Shown: one piece after another, positions 53,563-62,162 of the stretch | Numbering within the stretch: position 1 is the stretch's first letter | Layout of the letters: every line of letters begins with the position of its first letter | Assembly: GCA_002726915.1 (NCBI GenBank) | Contig: PBSY01000038.1 | Location: 62,001 to 126,000, forward strand | Reading direction: 5' to 3' | Source of the DNA: Verrucomicrobiales bacterium | GTDB lineage: Bacteria > Verrucomicrobiota > Verrucomicrobiia > Verrucomicrobiales > DEV007 | DNA length: 64,000 bases | The notes under the pieces: generated by a model | What the model was told of the DNA's origin: nothing | Database searches by the model: none | What the model saw: only the letters and a program-made list of their open reading frames with translations | Translations under genes and position numbers: made by a program

Positions 53563-54183
53563 ATGCCGAAAAAGAAAAAGCAAGAACCCTATCCGCTCCC
53601 AAATGAGTTGATCCCTGGGGACTGGTTTGCACGACTCACCCGCGAAGAAGTCTTTAACGACGACAAGCCCATTGAGATTGACCTCGGCTGCGGCGACGGT
53701 TCATTTCTCATCCGCATGGCCGAGCATTACTCTGATCGTAACTTTCTCGGTGTTGAACGCCTTCTCGGGCGCATCCGCAAAGTTAGCCGGAAACTCAGCC
53801 ACGCCGAACTGACCAACGCAAAAGCCCTTCGTATCGATTCCAACTACGCTGTCAACGAACTGCTGCCCCATGGATTCGCCAGCCGTATTCACTTTCTCTG
53901 CCCCGACCCGTGGCCCAAGAAAAAGCACGCTCGCCGCCGCCAAATGTGTCAGCTGCACTTTTTAAAAGCGCTTCACAGCTTGCTTGAAGAAAACGGTGAA
54001 CTGCTTTTTATGACCGATGACCTACCCTACTACGAGGAGGCGCTAGAAGCTCAACGAAAATGTGACTTCTTTGAGCCGTTGCTGTGGAAAGAGGGGGAAT
54101 TCTTTTATCCGAAAACTGATTTCGAGGAGCAATGGGTCGCACAGGGAAAAAGCATGAATCGCCTGCGTCTGCGAAAGCGTTGA
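53563..54183 (+). CDS. trmB: tRNA (guanine-N7-)-methyltransferase TrmB
   Basis: Makes m7G at position 46 in the variable loop of tRNAs using SAM. The 206-residue protein shows IDLGCGDGSFLIRMAEHY, FLGVERLLGRIRKV and the signature FLCPDPWPKKKHARRR. The ATG at 53563 (MPKKKKQEPYPL) is preferred; 12 extra codons upstream are possible. The 250-bp gap after it holds no gene. Nothing else for tRNA modification is adjacent. Confidence 0.95.
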   Translation: MPKKKKQEPYPLPNELIPGDWFARLTREEVFNDDKPIEIDLGCGDGSFLIRMAEHYSDRNFLGVERLLGRIRKVSRKLSHAELTNAKALRIDSNYAVNELLPHGFASRIHFLCPDPWPKKKHARRRQMCQLHFLKALHSLLEENGELLFMTDDLPYYEEALEAQRKCDFFEPLLWKEGEFFYPKTDFEEQWVAQGKSMNRLRLRKR

Positions 54184-54433
54184 GACTCAGCCTTGCGCAA
54201 AGAAGCCGCCACTGTTTTTCGACGCTCCGCATCATGTGAACACCACAAGAAAGGGCTCATGGTAAACTAATTTGAAGTCCTCCCAACTATCCGAGGTCAT
54301 TGCCAATCGAGTGAAGGCACAAAACGAATCACTCTTCTCAACCCTCGGCTTTACACTGCTTACTTTGAGTTGATCAGTCTATTACAATTCAACCGTGGCT
54401 TTGTTAACGAGCAAACAGAGGTAATCGCTAATT

Positions 54434-55057
54434 TCAAGAAGACAAAATCATGATTGCCTCCTCTACCTCCTCAAACAAACGCACCTTGCCCAGGTGTTGG
54501 CGCAAGACCCTTGCATTCGTCGTGCGAGATACATCCTCTCCGACCTCTCCGAAAGTATTTAACAACACACCCACACATTCCAAGCCGGCCGCTTGAACGG
54601 CTGCCACCGACAGCAGCGTATGATTCATTACCCCAAGCCGATTCGCCGCCACGACCAAAACAGGTTGCCCTAACTGAACCGCTAAGTCGACCATCGTCCG
54701 AGTTTCATCTACTGGAACGACCCAACCGCCAGCTCCTTCGATGATAACAAGTTCACTCTTAGCGGCGAGCTCATGATAGGCCCCGCAAAGAAATTCGAAA
54801 TCAATTGTAACTCCATCCATGGAAGCAGCTGGTGCAACGGCCTCGGTCAGATTTACCGGGTTAACTTCCTCTCGCGTAAGATCATCACGACCCGAAGCAG
54901 CGAGCAGCGCATCGGAATCGAACGTGCTACCGCTCTCAATCGGTTTCATCCCAACGGCATCAATACCATGCCTGCGCAACACTTCAATCAAGCGAACGGC
55001 CACCCACGTCTTGCCAACATTGGTGTCGGTCCCGGTGATAAATAATCCACCCTTCAT
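54434..55057 (-). CDS. bioD: Dethiobiotin synthetase BioD
   Basis: Closes the ureido ring of dethiobiotin from DAPA and CO2 with ATP in biotin synthesis. The 207-residue protein has the P-loop GTDTNVGKT (residues 9-17), MKPIESG, and EGAGGWVVPVDE. The start codon shares its first base with the glmM stop (TAATG), so it is coupled to glmM. No other bio genes are in the window. Confidence 0.95.
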   Translation of the reverse strand: MKGGLFITGTDTNVGKTWVAVRLIEVLRRHGIDAVGMKPIESGSTFDSDALLAASGRDDLTREEVNPVNLTEAVAPAASMDGVTIDFEFLCGAYHELAAKSELVIIEGAGGWVVPVDETRTMVDLAVQLGQPVLVVAANRLGVMNHTLLSVAAVQAAGLECVGVLLNTFGEVGEDVSRTTNARVLRQHLGKVRLFEEVEEAIMILSS

Positions 55058-56421
55058 TAAACTCCAATCTCTTCCTCAATGGCAGCAGCCAGTTCGTTAA
55101 TTTTTGTTTTGATCTGCTCGGTATCACGACCTTCAACAAGAATTCGCAAAAGAGGTTCAGTGCCGGAGTAGCGGATCAAAACTCGTCCACCGTCACCAAG
55201 TTCACTCTCAATTTCAGCGACTTTCACAGATGCTTTCATCTCTTTGAGCTCTGGTTTCTTTTTAACCCTTAAATTGCGCTGAATCTGTGGGGATTTGGTC
55301 AACACCTTCCGCAGTTCACTGAGGGGCTTCCCCGTCTCCTTTATGATGCGGAGCAATTGCAGTGCCGAGACAAGACCGTCTCCAGTAGTATTGTGATCCA
55401 GAAAGATAAAATGACCACTCTGCTCACCACCAAGGTTGTAACCTCGCTCTTTCATCTTCTGAAGGACGTAGCGATCACCGACGCCAGTGCGAATAACCTG
55501 ACCGCCAACTTGACTGACCGATTCTTCAAGCCCGGCGTTACTCATCACCGTCGCTACAAGTGTGTTATCCTTAAGGGAGCCTTCTCCAATCATGTGAACG
55601 GCGGCGATAGCCAATACTTCATCGCCGTCGAGCGCGGAACCGTTTTCATCACAGAACAGGGCGCGGTCCGCATCCCCATCGTGTGACACCCCAATATGGG
55701 CGCCAGTTTCTTTGACTAGCCCTTCGATTACATCGGTATGAGTGCAGCCGCAGTGAGCGTTGATATTGGTGCCATTTGGCTGGTCGTGAAAGCTTATAAC
55801 TTTCGCACCTAAAGAGCGAAATGCGGCAGCACTGGTTAGGTGGCTCGCACCATTAGCAGCATCGAGAGCAATCGTCAGGCCGTCCAACAAAGTCTCGTCA
55901 TTACCGACACTTTCCCGGACAAAAGACACGTAATCCTCAGCAGCATTTTTGAGTGGAAAACCGCGCCCCGTCGCTCCGTTATAAGCGTTTGGATCAGAGA
56001 GAACGCAACGTTCGATATTAACCTCTAAAGAATCGTCAAACTTGAACCCATCAGACCCGAAAAATTTGATACCATTATCCTCGAAAGGATTGTGGGAGGC
56101 GGAAATAACAACGCCAAGGATCGCGCCGCACCGCCGGGTCAACATCGCGACAGCCGGGGTCGGAACCACTCCGGCAAAGAAGGTATTAACGCCACGGGAA
56201 TTGAACCCAGCGGCTATGGCCTGCTCCAGCATGTCACCGGACTGGCGAGTGTCCTTGCCGATGACAACGGATGGCCACTCCTCGCTGTGTTCGCTTTTCC
56301 TGAGAAGCACCTCAGCCACTACCTGTCCAAGGCGCACTGCAAACTCAGGCGTGAGAGGATAATGGTTGGCCTTTCCGCGAATGCCGTCAGTTCCGAAGAA
56401 CTGTCTCTTAATGTCACTCAT
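55057..56421 (-). CDS. glmM: Phosphoglucosamine mutase GlmM
   Basis: Converts glucosamine-6-phosphate to glucosamine-1-phosphate, leading to UDP-GlcNAc and peptidoglycan. The 454-residue protein shows FFGTDGIRG at the N terminus, phosphoserine S109 in VISASHNPFEDNGIKFFG, the metal loop DGDADR, and the sugar-binding GEQSGH. The phosphate-binding RYSGTEPLLR is near the C terminus. It follows the mini-cdaR gene by 12 bp in the cdaA-cdaR-glmM arrangement known from Firmicutes. Confidence 0.97.
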   Translation of the reverse strand: MSDIKRQFFGTDGIRGKANHYPLTPEFAVRLGQVVAEVLLRKSEHSEEWPSVVIGKDTRQSGDMLEQAIAAGFNSRGVNTFFAGVVPTPAVAMLTRRCGAILGVVISASHNPFEDNGIKFFGSDGFKFDDSLEVNIERCVLSDPNAYNGATGRGFPLKNAAEDYVSFVRESVGNDETLLDGLTIALDAANGASHLTSAAAFRSLGAKVISFHDQPNGTNINAHCGCTHTDVIEGLVKETGAHIGVSHDGDADRALFCDENGSALDGDEVLAIAAVHMIGEGSLKDNTLVATVMSNAGLEESVSQVGGQVIRTGVGDRYVLQKMKERGYNLGGEQSGHFIFLDHNTTGDGLVSALQLLRIIKETGKPLSELRKVLTKSPQIQRNLRVKKKPELKEMKASVKVAEIESELGDGGRVLIRYSGTEPLLRILVEGRDTEQIKTKINELAAAIEEEIGV

Positions 56422-56433
56422 GTTGCGTGAAAG

Positions 56434-56664
56434 TCAGTTGCCGGAGTTATCGCCGGGAACCGGAGCCGTTAAGGGAGCAAGCATGGCTTCCTCAAGACCT
56501 GGAACCGCCGACGTTCGCGCTGGCGGAGGCGTACCCGTTCCGGGGACTGGGAATGTAGGATTATCACGGTCGAGATGAGATTTGATCACGTACCAGATCG
56601 CCGTCGCGATGACAAGGGACAGGAGTTTGGCAAGCCAGCTTTCTACGAAAAAGGTTTTAATCAT
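56434..56664 (-). CDS. Mini-CdaR: membrane anchor of a YbbR-like protein without YbbR repeats
   Basis: A 76-residue protein. Residues 3-29 (KTFFVESWLAKLLSLVIATA then IWYVIK) are the membrane anchor typical of CdaR/YbbR proteins, which regulate CdaA. The rest is a Pro/Ala-rich, probably disordered periplasmic tail; the three or four YbbR repeats of normal CdaR (about 400 residues) are missing. It overlaps the cdaA 3' end by 8 bp and precedes glmM, exactly the cdaR place. It may still contact CdaA through its helix. Loss of the repeats by truncation is the alternative. Confidence 0.7.
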   Translation of the reverse strand: MIKTFFVESWLAKLLSLVIATAIWYVIKSHLDRDNPTFPVPGTGTPPPARTSAVPGLEEAMLAPLTAPVPGDNSGN

Positions 56665-57466
56665 CGCTTTCTTCCTCCTCCTCTTCAGCCTCTGCCTCAG
56701 GATTGCTCAACAACTCGACGAGACGGTTGTAGAGCTCTTTCTCTTCTAGATCGCGCTCCAGTTTCCCTCCGATCGCAATCGAGATCGCCCCAGTTTCTTC
56801 TGAAACCACCAGAGCAATCGAGTCGGACTCTTCAGTAATGCCCATCGCTGCGCGGTGGCGCAAGCCGATCCCTGGGTCTTTTAATTCCCGTTGAATCACG
56901 GGAAAGAGGCAACCGGCTCCGGAAATCCGCTCGTCCGCCATACGAACGATCAACCCACCATCATGGAGCGTGGTGCCACTATGAAAAATCGTGTAGACAA
57001 GGGCAGGGGACAATTCACTGTCCATTCGCGTTCCAGTATCTAGATACTGCTTTAAATCAATACCGCGCTCAATCGCAATCAGCGCACCAACCCTTCGACC
57101 CGAAAGTGTTTCCATGATCTCGATAAGAGTCTCAGCGAAGTGCATCCGCGAACTCTCGTTCATCGAAGAAAAGAACCGGTGGCTGCCAAGCTCGGCCAAG
57201 GCTCGGCGCAGCTCTGGCTGGAAAATGATGACGAGTGCAATAGCAAGAAAGACGGATACATACTTTAAGAGCCAACCAATCACAGTGAGATCGAGTGACT
57301 CCGACAACAAGGTCATGCCTATGTAGATGCCGATCAGCGCAGTGAAAATCCGCGCTCCACGAGTGGCTCGAAAGTAGCGGTAGGTATTGTAGATAATCAA
57401 CCACAGGATGAGGACCTCGAGGGCCTGCCTCCAGTGTTGATTAATAAATTGTCCTACCACATCCAT
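56657..57466 (-). CDS. cdaA: Diadenylate cyclase CdaA
   Basis: Makes the second messenger c-di-AMP from two ATP. The 269-residue protein has three N-terminal membrane helices (about residues 13-27, 38-56 and 62-82) and a DAC (DisA_N) domain. The catalytic DGG (D169-G-G171) in LHDGGLIV stands for the usual DGA, and the RHR block R203-H-R205 is in GLRHRAAMG. The acidic tail (EAEEEEEESDD) is unusual. It is followed by mini-cdaR and glmM, a well known functional trio. Confidence 0.94.
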   Translation of the reverse strand: MDVVGQFINQHWRQALEVLILWLIIYNTYRYFRATRGARIFTALIGIYIGMTLLSESLDLTVIGWLLKYVSVFLAIALVIIFQPELRRALAELGSHRFFSSMNESSRMHFAETLIEIMETLSGRRVGALIAIERGIDLKQYLDTGTRMDSELSPALVYTIFHSGTTLHDGGLIVRMADERISGAGCLFPVIQRELKDPGIGLRHRAAMGITEESDSIALVVSEETGAISIAIGGKLERDLEEKELYNRLVELLSNPEAEAEEEEEESDD

Positions 57467-57540
57467 AGGGTCGTCCGCGACCGGAACGTTGCCAACCTAC
57501 TACGTGATCTACTGGTTTGCACCTGCCGCGCCCAGATTTT

Positions 57541-58029
57541 TTACTTCCTGTCAGGTAGAGCGATCGAAGCAGTGGCAAGAGCGGCGATGCCTTCCTCGCG
57601 TCCAATGAATCCCATCGTCTCATTGGTAGTCGCTTTAATCCCGATATCAGTGGCATCCATGCCGAGCGCTTCGGCAATCTTTTCTTTCATCGCCGAGACG
57701 TGTTTCATCACCTTCGGCGCCTCGGCAATAAGGGTGGAATCAATATTCTCAATATTTCCCCCTTTCTCTCCGACCAGCTCGGCCGCTTTCTCCAGAATCT
57801 TCAGGCTGTTAATGCCTTCGATACTGTCATCGGTTGGAGGAAACCAGTAGCCGATGTCTGGTTCCCCGATTGCACCAAGAATCGCGTCGGCTACCGCATG
57901 AGCCAGAACATCGGCATCGGAATGTCCAGACAGTCCTCTGGGATGAGGAACTTTGACGCCACCCAGAATCAGGGGCCGCCCTTCTGCGAACTGATGCACA
58001 TCGTATCCAATGCCACTGCGGTATCTCAT
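57541..58029 (-). CDS. ispF: 2-C-methyl-D-erythritol 2,4-cyclodiphosphate synthase IspF
   Basis: A step of the MEP isoprenoid pathway, forming the cyclic diphosphate. The 162-residue protein has zinc ligands D10 and H12 (GYDVHQF) and H44 in SGHSDADVLAHAVADAILGA, and ends with the conserved GIKATTNETMGFIGREEGIA. It lies 12 bp after the IMPase-like gene and 74 bp before cdaA on the same strand. The other MEP genes are elsewhere. Confidence 0.97.
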   Translation of the reverse strand: MRYRSGIGYDVHQFAEGRPLILGGVKVPHPRGLSGHSDADVLAHAVADAILGAIGEPDIGYWFPPTDDSIEGINSLKILEKAAELVGEKGGNIENIDSTLIAEAPKVMKHVSAMKEKIAEALGMDATDIGIKATTNETMGFIGREEGIAALATASIALPDRK

Positions 58030-58041
58030 ATCTAAGGGTAA

Positions 58042-58794
58042 TTAGAGGATATCCTCAAAGTCGAGTTTTCCATTACTGGAAACAATCGAAGATTTATTAG
58101 GATTTGAAGAGGAAGTAGCCAGCTTTACCGTCCCACCCCCGCGCTCAAGCATGAGGCGACCGGCAGCAATATCCCAGAGGCTGATCTGCTCTTCGATATA
58201 GGCATCGAGACGACCGCAGGCAATATAAGCCATCGCCAGCGCGGCACTACCCAGCATACGGGTTTTGCGAACCCGATGAGCAATCCGGCTGTATCGGGCA
58301 ATGCCCGCCTCAATAGCGTCCTGACTCTTGGAGAAACCAATCGTAACCACGGCGTCGCTCAGTTTCTCACGATCGCTAGGTCGGATTAACTGACCGTTCC
58401 GCGTCGCCGAGCCTTCAAAATCGACCGCAAACATTTCATCCAGCATCGGATCATAGATGGCCCCTATTTTGAGCTCGTCTCCCTGCCGCATCGCAATTGA
58501 AACGCAAAAGTGAGGGAGGCCGAAGAAGAAGTTCACAGTCCCATCGATCGGGTCCACAATCCATTGAGTCTCCGAGGTCTGATCGCCGGCGATGCCTTCC
58601 TCACCGTAAATAGCATGATCCGGAAAGGTCTTTAGAATTTTGGTCTCAATGAGTTTCTGGCTCTCCACATCCAGCGCCAACTTGATATCGTGATCGTGCA
58701 TTTCGTTCACATGGAGATCCGCTTCAAAATTTTTACGCAGCAATGACCCTGCCTCACGGGCAGCTGCCATTGCCAGTTCCAGTTCCGGAGACAT
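58042..58794 (-). CDS. Inositol monophosphatase family protein
   Basis: A Mg-dependent phosphatase of 250 residues from ATG 58794. Conserved blocks are AIYGEEG, then IVDPIDGTVNFFFGLPHF (the metal-binding DPIDGT, about residue 83) and a C-terminal SLWDIAAGRLMLERGGG. Family members act on inositol-1-phosphate, PAP or sugar phosphates. Upstream in-frame codons to 58890 are unlikely because the first 32 residues do not match the family. It is first in a leftward set with ispF, cdaA, mini-cdaR, glmM and bioD. Confidence 0.93.
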   Translation of the reverse strand: MSPELELAMAAAREAGSLLRKNFEADLHVNEMHDHDIKLALDVESQKLIETKILKTFPDHAIYGEEGIAGDQTSETQWIVDPIDGTVNFFFGLPHFCVSIAMRQGDELKIGAIYDPMLDEMFAVDFEGSATRNGQLIRPSDREKLSDAVVTIGFSKSQDAIEAGIARYSRIAHRVRKTRMLGSAALAMAYIACGRLDAYIEEQISLWDIAAGRLMLERGGGTVKLATSSSNPNKSSIVSSNGKLDFEDIL

Positions 58795-58948
58795 AGGCTT
58801 CAGCCATCGGGTTGATTGAACTATTTGGCAAGTAACTGTTCTTTCAGTTTGCTGGAAAATTGCAGACCTCAACCCGAGAAATATCCCCAATGCCTTTGTA
58901 GGGAAGATCTACCTCAAAGAACTTTTTTTCGTAAATATATAACGATCC

Positions 58949-59008
58949 GTTCACAGCTTTCTCCAAGAGTGGTGAACATTGGGCCGAGCGATTCACGCGG
59001 CCCTTTTT
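58949..59008 (+). ncRNA. Candidate orphan small RNA with two hairpins
   Basis: About 60 nt on the plus strand fold as two stem-loops. GTTCAC (58949-58954) pairs with GTGAAC (58972-58977). GGGCCG (58981-58986) pairs with CGGCCC (58998-59003), followed by five T residues, a standard terminator. A TATATAA element (58936-58942) ends just upstream at the right distance for a start near 58949; the -35 is poor (CTCAAA). The nearest genes run leftward, so this terminator has no known upstream rightward gene. Confidence 0.45.
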
Positions 59009-59100
59009 GGTGCAAGGCAACTCGCGCCTCGACGACCTAATGAGTAATTTAGAACGTTTTTACGTGTCAGGAGTGAACACGCCAGATAATTAAACTCAGA

Positions 59101-59130
59101 AAAGAAGCCGACAGTCAAAACTGTCGACCT
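59101..59130 (-). terminator. Terminator of the aminotransferase gene
   Basis: On the minus strand a 7-bp perfect stem (CGACAGT/ACTGTCG, TTTG loop) extends with wobble pairs and is followed by TTCTTTT. It lies 57 bp past the aminotransferase stop codon. Confidence 0.7.
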
Positions 59131-59186
59131 CCAAAACCTCTTGAGTGCCAGGCGACCCGAAAGGAAGATCGGCAAAATCACTAAAA

Positions 59187-60353
59187 TCAATGCGCGAGGC
59201 AGAACTCCTCAAAGCGATCCAAGCCCTCCTTAATGATATCAAGGCTGGTTGCGTAGCTGAGACGCAGCGACTGATCATAACCGAATGCCGCGCCCGGAAC
59301 TGCTGCTACGAGGTAGCGGGAGAGAAGTTTTTCGGTCAGGTTCATGGAGTTCAGGCCGATCTTGGTTGTATCGACGAGGAAGTAAAATGCACCCTCCGGT
59401 TCGATCACCTCAATGTTGTTGATTTTCTGTAGACGGCTCAACATGTATTGACGACGCATGTCATACTCCTCGACCATGTCATTGATCATGTTTTGCGGGC
59501 CCTGAAGAGCAGCGAGAGCACCATACTGAGCAAATGTGGTCGGATTGGAAGTGGTATGGCTCTGAATAATACTGATGGCCTTCGCAATTTCCGGGGGAGC
59601 CGCGGTGTAGCCTAGACGCCAACCCGTCATAGCGTAAACCTTGGAAAGACCGTTAATCGTGATCGTTAAATTCTTGGCAGCCTCGCTAACAGAGGCCGTG
59701 CTAACGTGCTTCTTGTCGTTATAGATCAGTTTCTCGTAGATCTCATCGGAAAGGATAATGATGTCTTCTGACTCAGCCACTTCGACAAGGGCTTCAATCT
59801 CTTCCTTGGAGTAAACCGCACCGGTCGGATTATTAGGGCTGTTGAGAATGAACATTCGAGTACGACCACTGATCGAATCTTCAAACTCGTCAGGCGTCAT
59901 TTTCCAACCGTTCTCTCGCTTGGTTTCGACGATGTAGGGCTCGGCTCCGGCTAGGCGAACCATCTCTGGATAACTAGTCCAGTAAGGAGACGGAATGATC
60001 ACTTCGTCCTCGGGGTCACAGCAAGCTACGATCGCGTTGTAGCAGGAGTGCTTAGCTCCACAATTAACGGAAATCTGGCTGACATCATATTCGAGACCGT
60101 TATCGAGAAGCAGCTTCTCTTGGATCGCTTCCCTCAATTCAGGGATACCGGTAGCGGCAGTATACTTGGTCTTACCCTCTTTGAGTGCCTCGATACACGC
60201 ATCCTTAATGTGTTGGGGTGTATCAAGGTCGGGCTCTCCAGCACCAAAGCTGACGATATCTTGACCTTCGTCGCGCATCTTCTTGGCTGCTGCGGTGATA
60301 GCAAGGGTCTGGGACGGAGAAATGTCGGAGAATTTTTCGGCAATGAAACTCAT
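59187..60353 (-). CDS. Pyridoxal-phosphate aminotransferase (aspartate aminotransferase family)
   Basis: A class I aminotransferase of 388 residues from ATG 60353. Blocks include FGAGEPDLDTPQHI, GAKHSCYNAIVA, LNSPNNPTGAVY and ILSDEIYEKL, and the PLP Lys in INGLSKVYAMTGWRLGY. RLSYATS near the C terminus holds the carboxylate-binding Arg. It resembles the thermophile-type aspartate/prephenate aminotransferases (AspB-like), so aspartate is the likely substrate. Neighbours give no pathway hint. It ends at a terminator and has its own promoter region. Confidence 0.93.
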   Translation of the reverse strand: MSFIAEKFSDISPSQTLAITAAAKKMRDEGQDIVSFGAGEPDLDTPQHIKDACIEALKEGKTKYTAATGIPELREAIQEKLLLDNGLEYDVSQISVNCGAKHSCYNAIVACCDPEDEVIIPSPYWTSYPEMVRLAGAEPYIVETKRENGWKMTPDEFEDSISGRTRMFILNSPNNPTGAVYSKEEIEALVEVAESEDIIILSDEIYEKLIYNDKKHVSTASVSEAAKNLTITINGLSKVYAMTGWRLGYTAAPPEIAKAISIIQSHTTSNPTTFAQYGALAALQGPQNMINDMVEEYDMRRQYMLSRLQKINNIEVIEPEGAFYFLVDTTKIGLNSMNLTEKLLSRYLVAAVPGAAFGYDQSLRLSYATSLDIIKEGLDRFEEFCLAH

Positions 60354-60661
60354 GTCTGTGTTAATGCTGGTGGGGTTGGGGCCCTGACTGCAACGGGCAT
60401 CCAAAGTGACTGAGTCGCCAGAAACTTCGGAGTGCGTCGCCTAAAACCGGGCCTTCTCGATACAAATGTCCCGCATCGACGGGAATTTGGTGATATGGCT
60501 CAGCCGCAACTCCGTGAACAATGCGGGTGTCTCATGTACCCGATCTCAAGTTTCTTTCAAGCGAAATGCTCGCCTGATAACAAATTCCTGCCGCAATCCG
60601 GATCAATCACACACCATTCAGCATTGCACAACGTCGTCGGACGATTTACTTCTCATAAACC

Positions 60662-61762
60662 ATGGCGGCAAAATCGAACATATACGCCTTCTTCGGCAAC
60701 GACGAAGCGCAGGTCAAAGAAGCGGCCCTAAAACTCTCCCACAAGATTGCGCCAAAGGATGATGAATTTGGCCTCGAAATTATCTCCGGTGGCGCAGACA
60801 ACTCCGATCACGCTGTTCGGATCGTTGGCCAGACCATTGAAGCCATCCAGACTCTCCCTTTTTTTGGCGGCGAAAAGGTTGTCTGGCTGCAGGGCGCTAA
60901 TTTTTTCAGTGATAATCAGACCGGGAAGTCCGAAACCACACTTGCCGGCGTCGAGAGTCTCACGGAGGTACTGGCCGCCGGATTCCCGCCCGAGGTCAAT
61001 GTCATCATCAGCGCTACTGACGTCGACAAGCGACGCACCTTCTACAAAAAAGTGACCAAGCTGGCCGAAGTGAAGACCTTTGAAAAAGTCGATGTTACCA
61101 AGGCTGGCTGGGAGACTGCTGTCATGGGGCAGGTTGCGAGCAAAGCGGAAGCGATGGGCCTAAGCTTCGAAGGTCAAGCTATGGAGCGTTTTGTGGTTAT
61201 GGTCGGTGCAGAGACACGCGTGCTCGACAGCGAACTCGAGAAACTTTCTCTCTACGTCGGTGACCAACCTGCAAATGAAAAGGATATCTCAGAAATCGTA
61301 GCGGCCAGCCACACTGGAGTGATTTTTGCGATTGGCGATGCAATCGCAAAGAAAGATCTTCCGAAAACGCTTAGCCTTATCGATAAACAACTCCGCCGCG
61401 GCGAGAGCCCCGTGGGGATTCTGCTTGCCGCGATCGTACCGAAGGTTCGCAGCCTGCTGCACGCGCGTGACTTGATCGAACGCCATACCATTCGAGCCGG
61501 TCGAAACTACCAAGGATTTCAGCGCGAGATTGATCGGCTGCCGGCTTCGGAAACAGCTCATCTGCCACGCAAAAAAGACGGCGGCATTTCAGCTTACCCC
61601 CTTTTCCTCGCGGCCCAGATATCCAATCGCTTCAGTGTCGCCGAACTGAAAAATGCGCTCGAGGCCTGCCTCGAAGCCAACGAGCGACTTGTCACGACTC
61701 AGCTCGAACCAAATCTAGTCTTGAACCAGCTCGTGACTAAGATTCTGGCCAAGCCAACCTAA
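60662..61762 (+). CDS. holA: DNA polymerase III subunit delta HolA
   Basis: A clamp-loader subunit that opens the beta ring. The 366-residue protein starts KSNIYAFFGNDEAQVKEAAL and has the family block TLPFFGGEKVVWLQGANFF, then SATDVDKRRTFYKK, and GAETRVLDSELEKLSLYVGD. The C-terminal helical domain has LPKTLSLIDKQLRRGESPVG. Length and layout are those of HolA. No other replication genes are adjacent. Confidence 0.9.
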   Translation: MAAKSNIYAFFGNDEAQVKEAALKLSHKIAPKDDEFGLEIISGGADNSDHAVRIVGQTIEAIQTLPFFGGEKVVWLQGANFFSDNQTGKSETTLAGVESLTEVLAAGFPPEVNVIISATDVDKRRTFYKKVTKLAEVKTFEKVDVTKAGWETAVMGQVASKAEAMGLSFEGQAMERFVVMVGAETRVLDSELEKLSLYVGDQPANEKDISEIVAASHTGVIFAIGDAIAKKDLPKTLSLIDKQLRRGESPVGILLAAIVPKVRSLLHARDLIERHTIRAGRNYQGFQREIDRLPASETAHLPRKKDGGISAYPLFLAAQISNRFSVAELKNALEACLEANERLVTTQLEPNLVLNQLVTKILAKPT

Positions 61763-61799
61763 GTCTTTCAATACCAAACCCTTCAAACTTCTCTGACCC

Positions 61800-62162
61800 A
61801 TGAAACTCATTCTTATTTCTGTAGGCATCGGGTTGTTCGCAGGGCTAATGGCAGGACTCTGCGGCGTTGGCGGCGGCATCGTGATGGTGCCTGCGTTTGT
61901 CTATTTTCTTGGTATGGATCAGAAAGCCGCCGTTGCCACAAGCATGGCCGTGATTGTTCCTACTGCCATTATGGCTCTGACTCGATTCAGCCAAACGGGC
62001 CTCGTGCAATGGGGTGTGTTCTGGCCTACCGCCATCGCCTCCATCGCCACCGCTTACCTTGCGACCGGTTGGCTCAAGAAACTAAGCAACGAACAACTTA
62101 CGAAAATCTTTGCCGTGCTCATGATCCTGGTTGGGATCAGTATGTTCTTTAAGAAAGCTTGA
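61800..62162 (+). CDS. Half-size TauE/SafE-family membrane permease
   Basis: A 120-residue protein with four membrane helices, containing one TauE/SafE repeat: GLFAGLMAGLCGVGGGIVMVP, then ATSMAVIVPTAIMALTRF, and a C-terminal IFAVLMILVGISMFF. Typical family members have two such repeats (about 250 residues) and export sulfite, sulfoacetate or other organosulfur anions. A half-size copy would have to work as a dimer. It is complete, with an ATG right after a CC-rich leader and a natural stop, and its stop touches the converging lipoprotein gene. Confidence 0.85.
   Translation: MKLILISVGIGLFAGLMAGLCGVGGGIVMVPAFVYFLGMDQKAAVATSMAVIVPTAIMALTRFSQTGLVQWGVFWPTAIASIATAYLATGWLKKLSNEQLTKIFAVLMILVGISMFFKKA

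Larger units (their letters stand above)
58795..59186. other. Gap between IMPase and aminotransferase genes
   Basis: No coding frame here is convincing. It holds the aminotransferase terminator (59101-59130), the small RNA candidate (58949-59008), and by position the IMPase promoter. The rest shows nothing else I can support. Confidence 0.5.
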
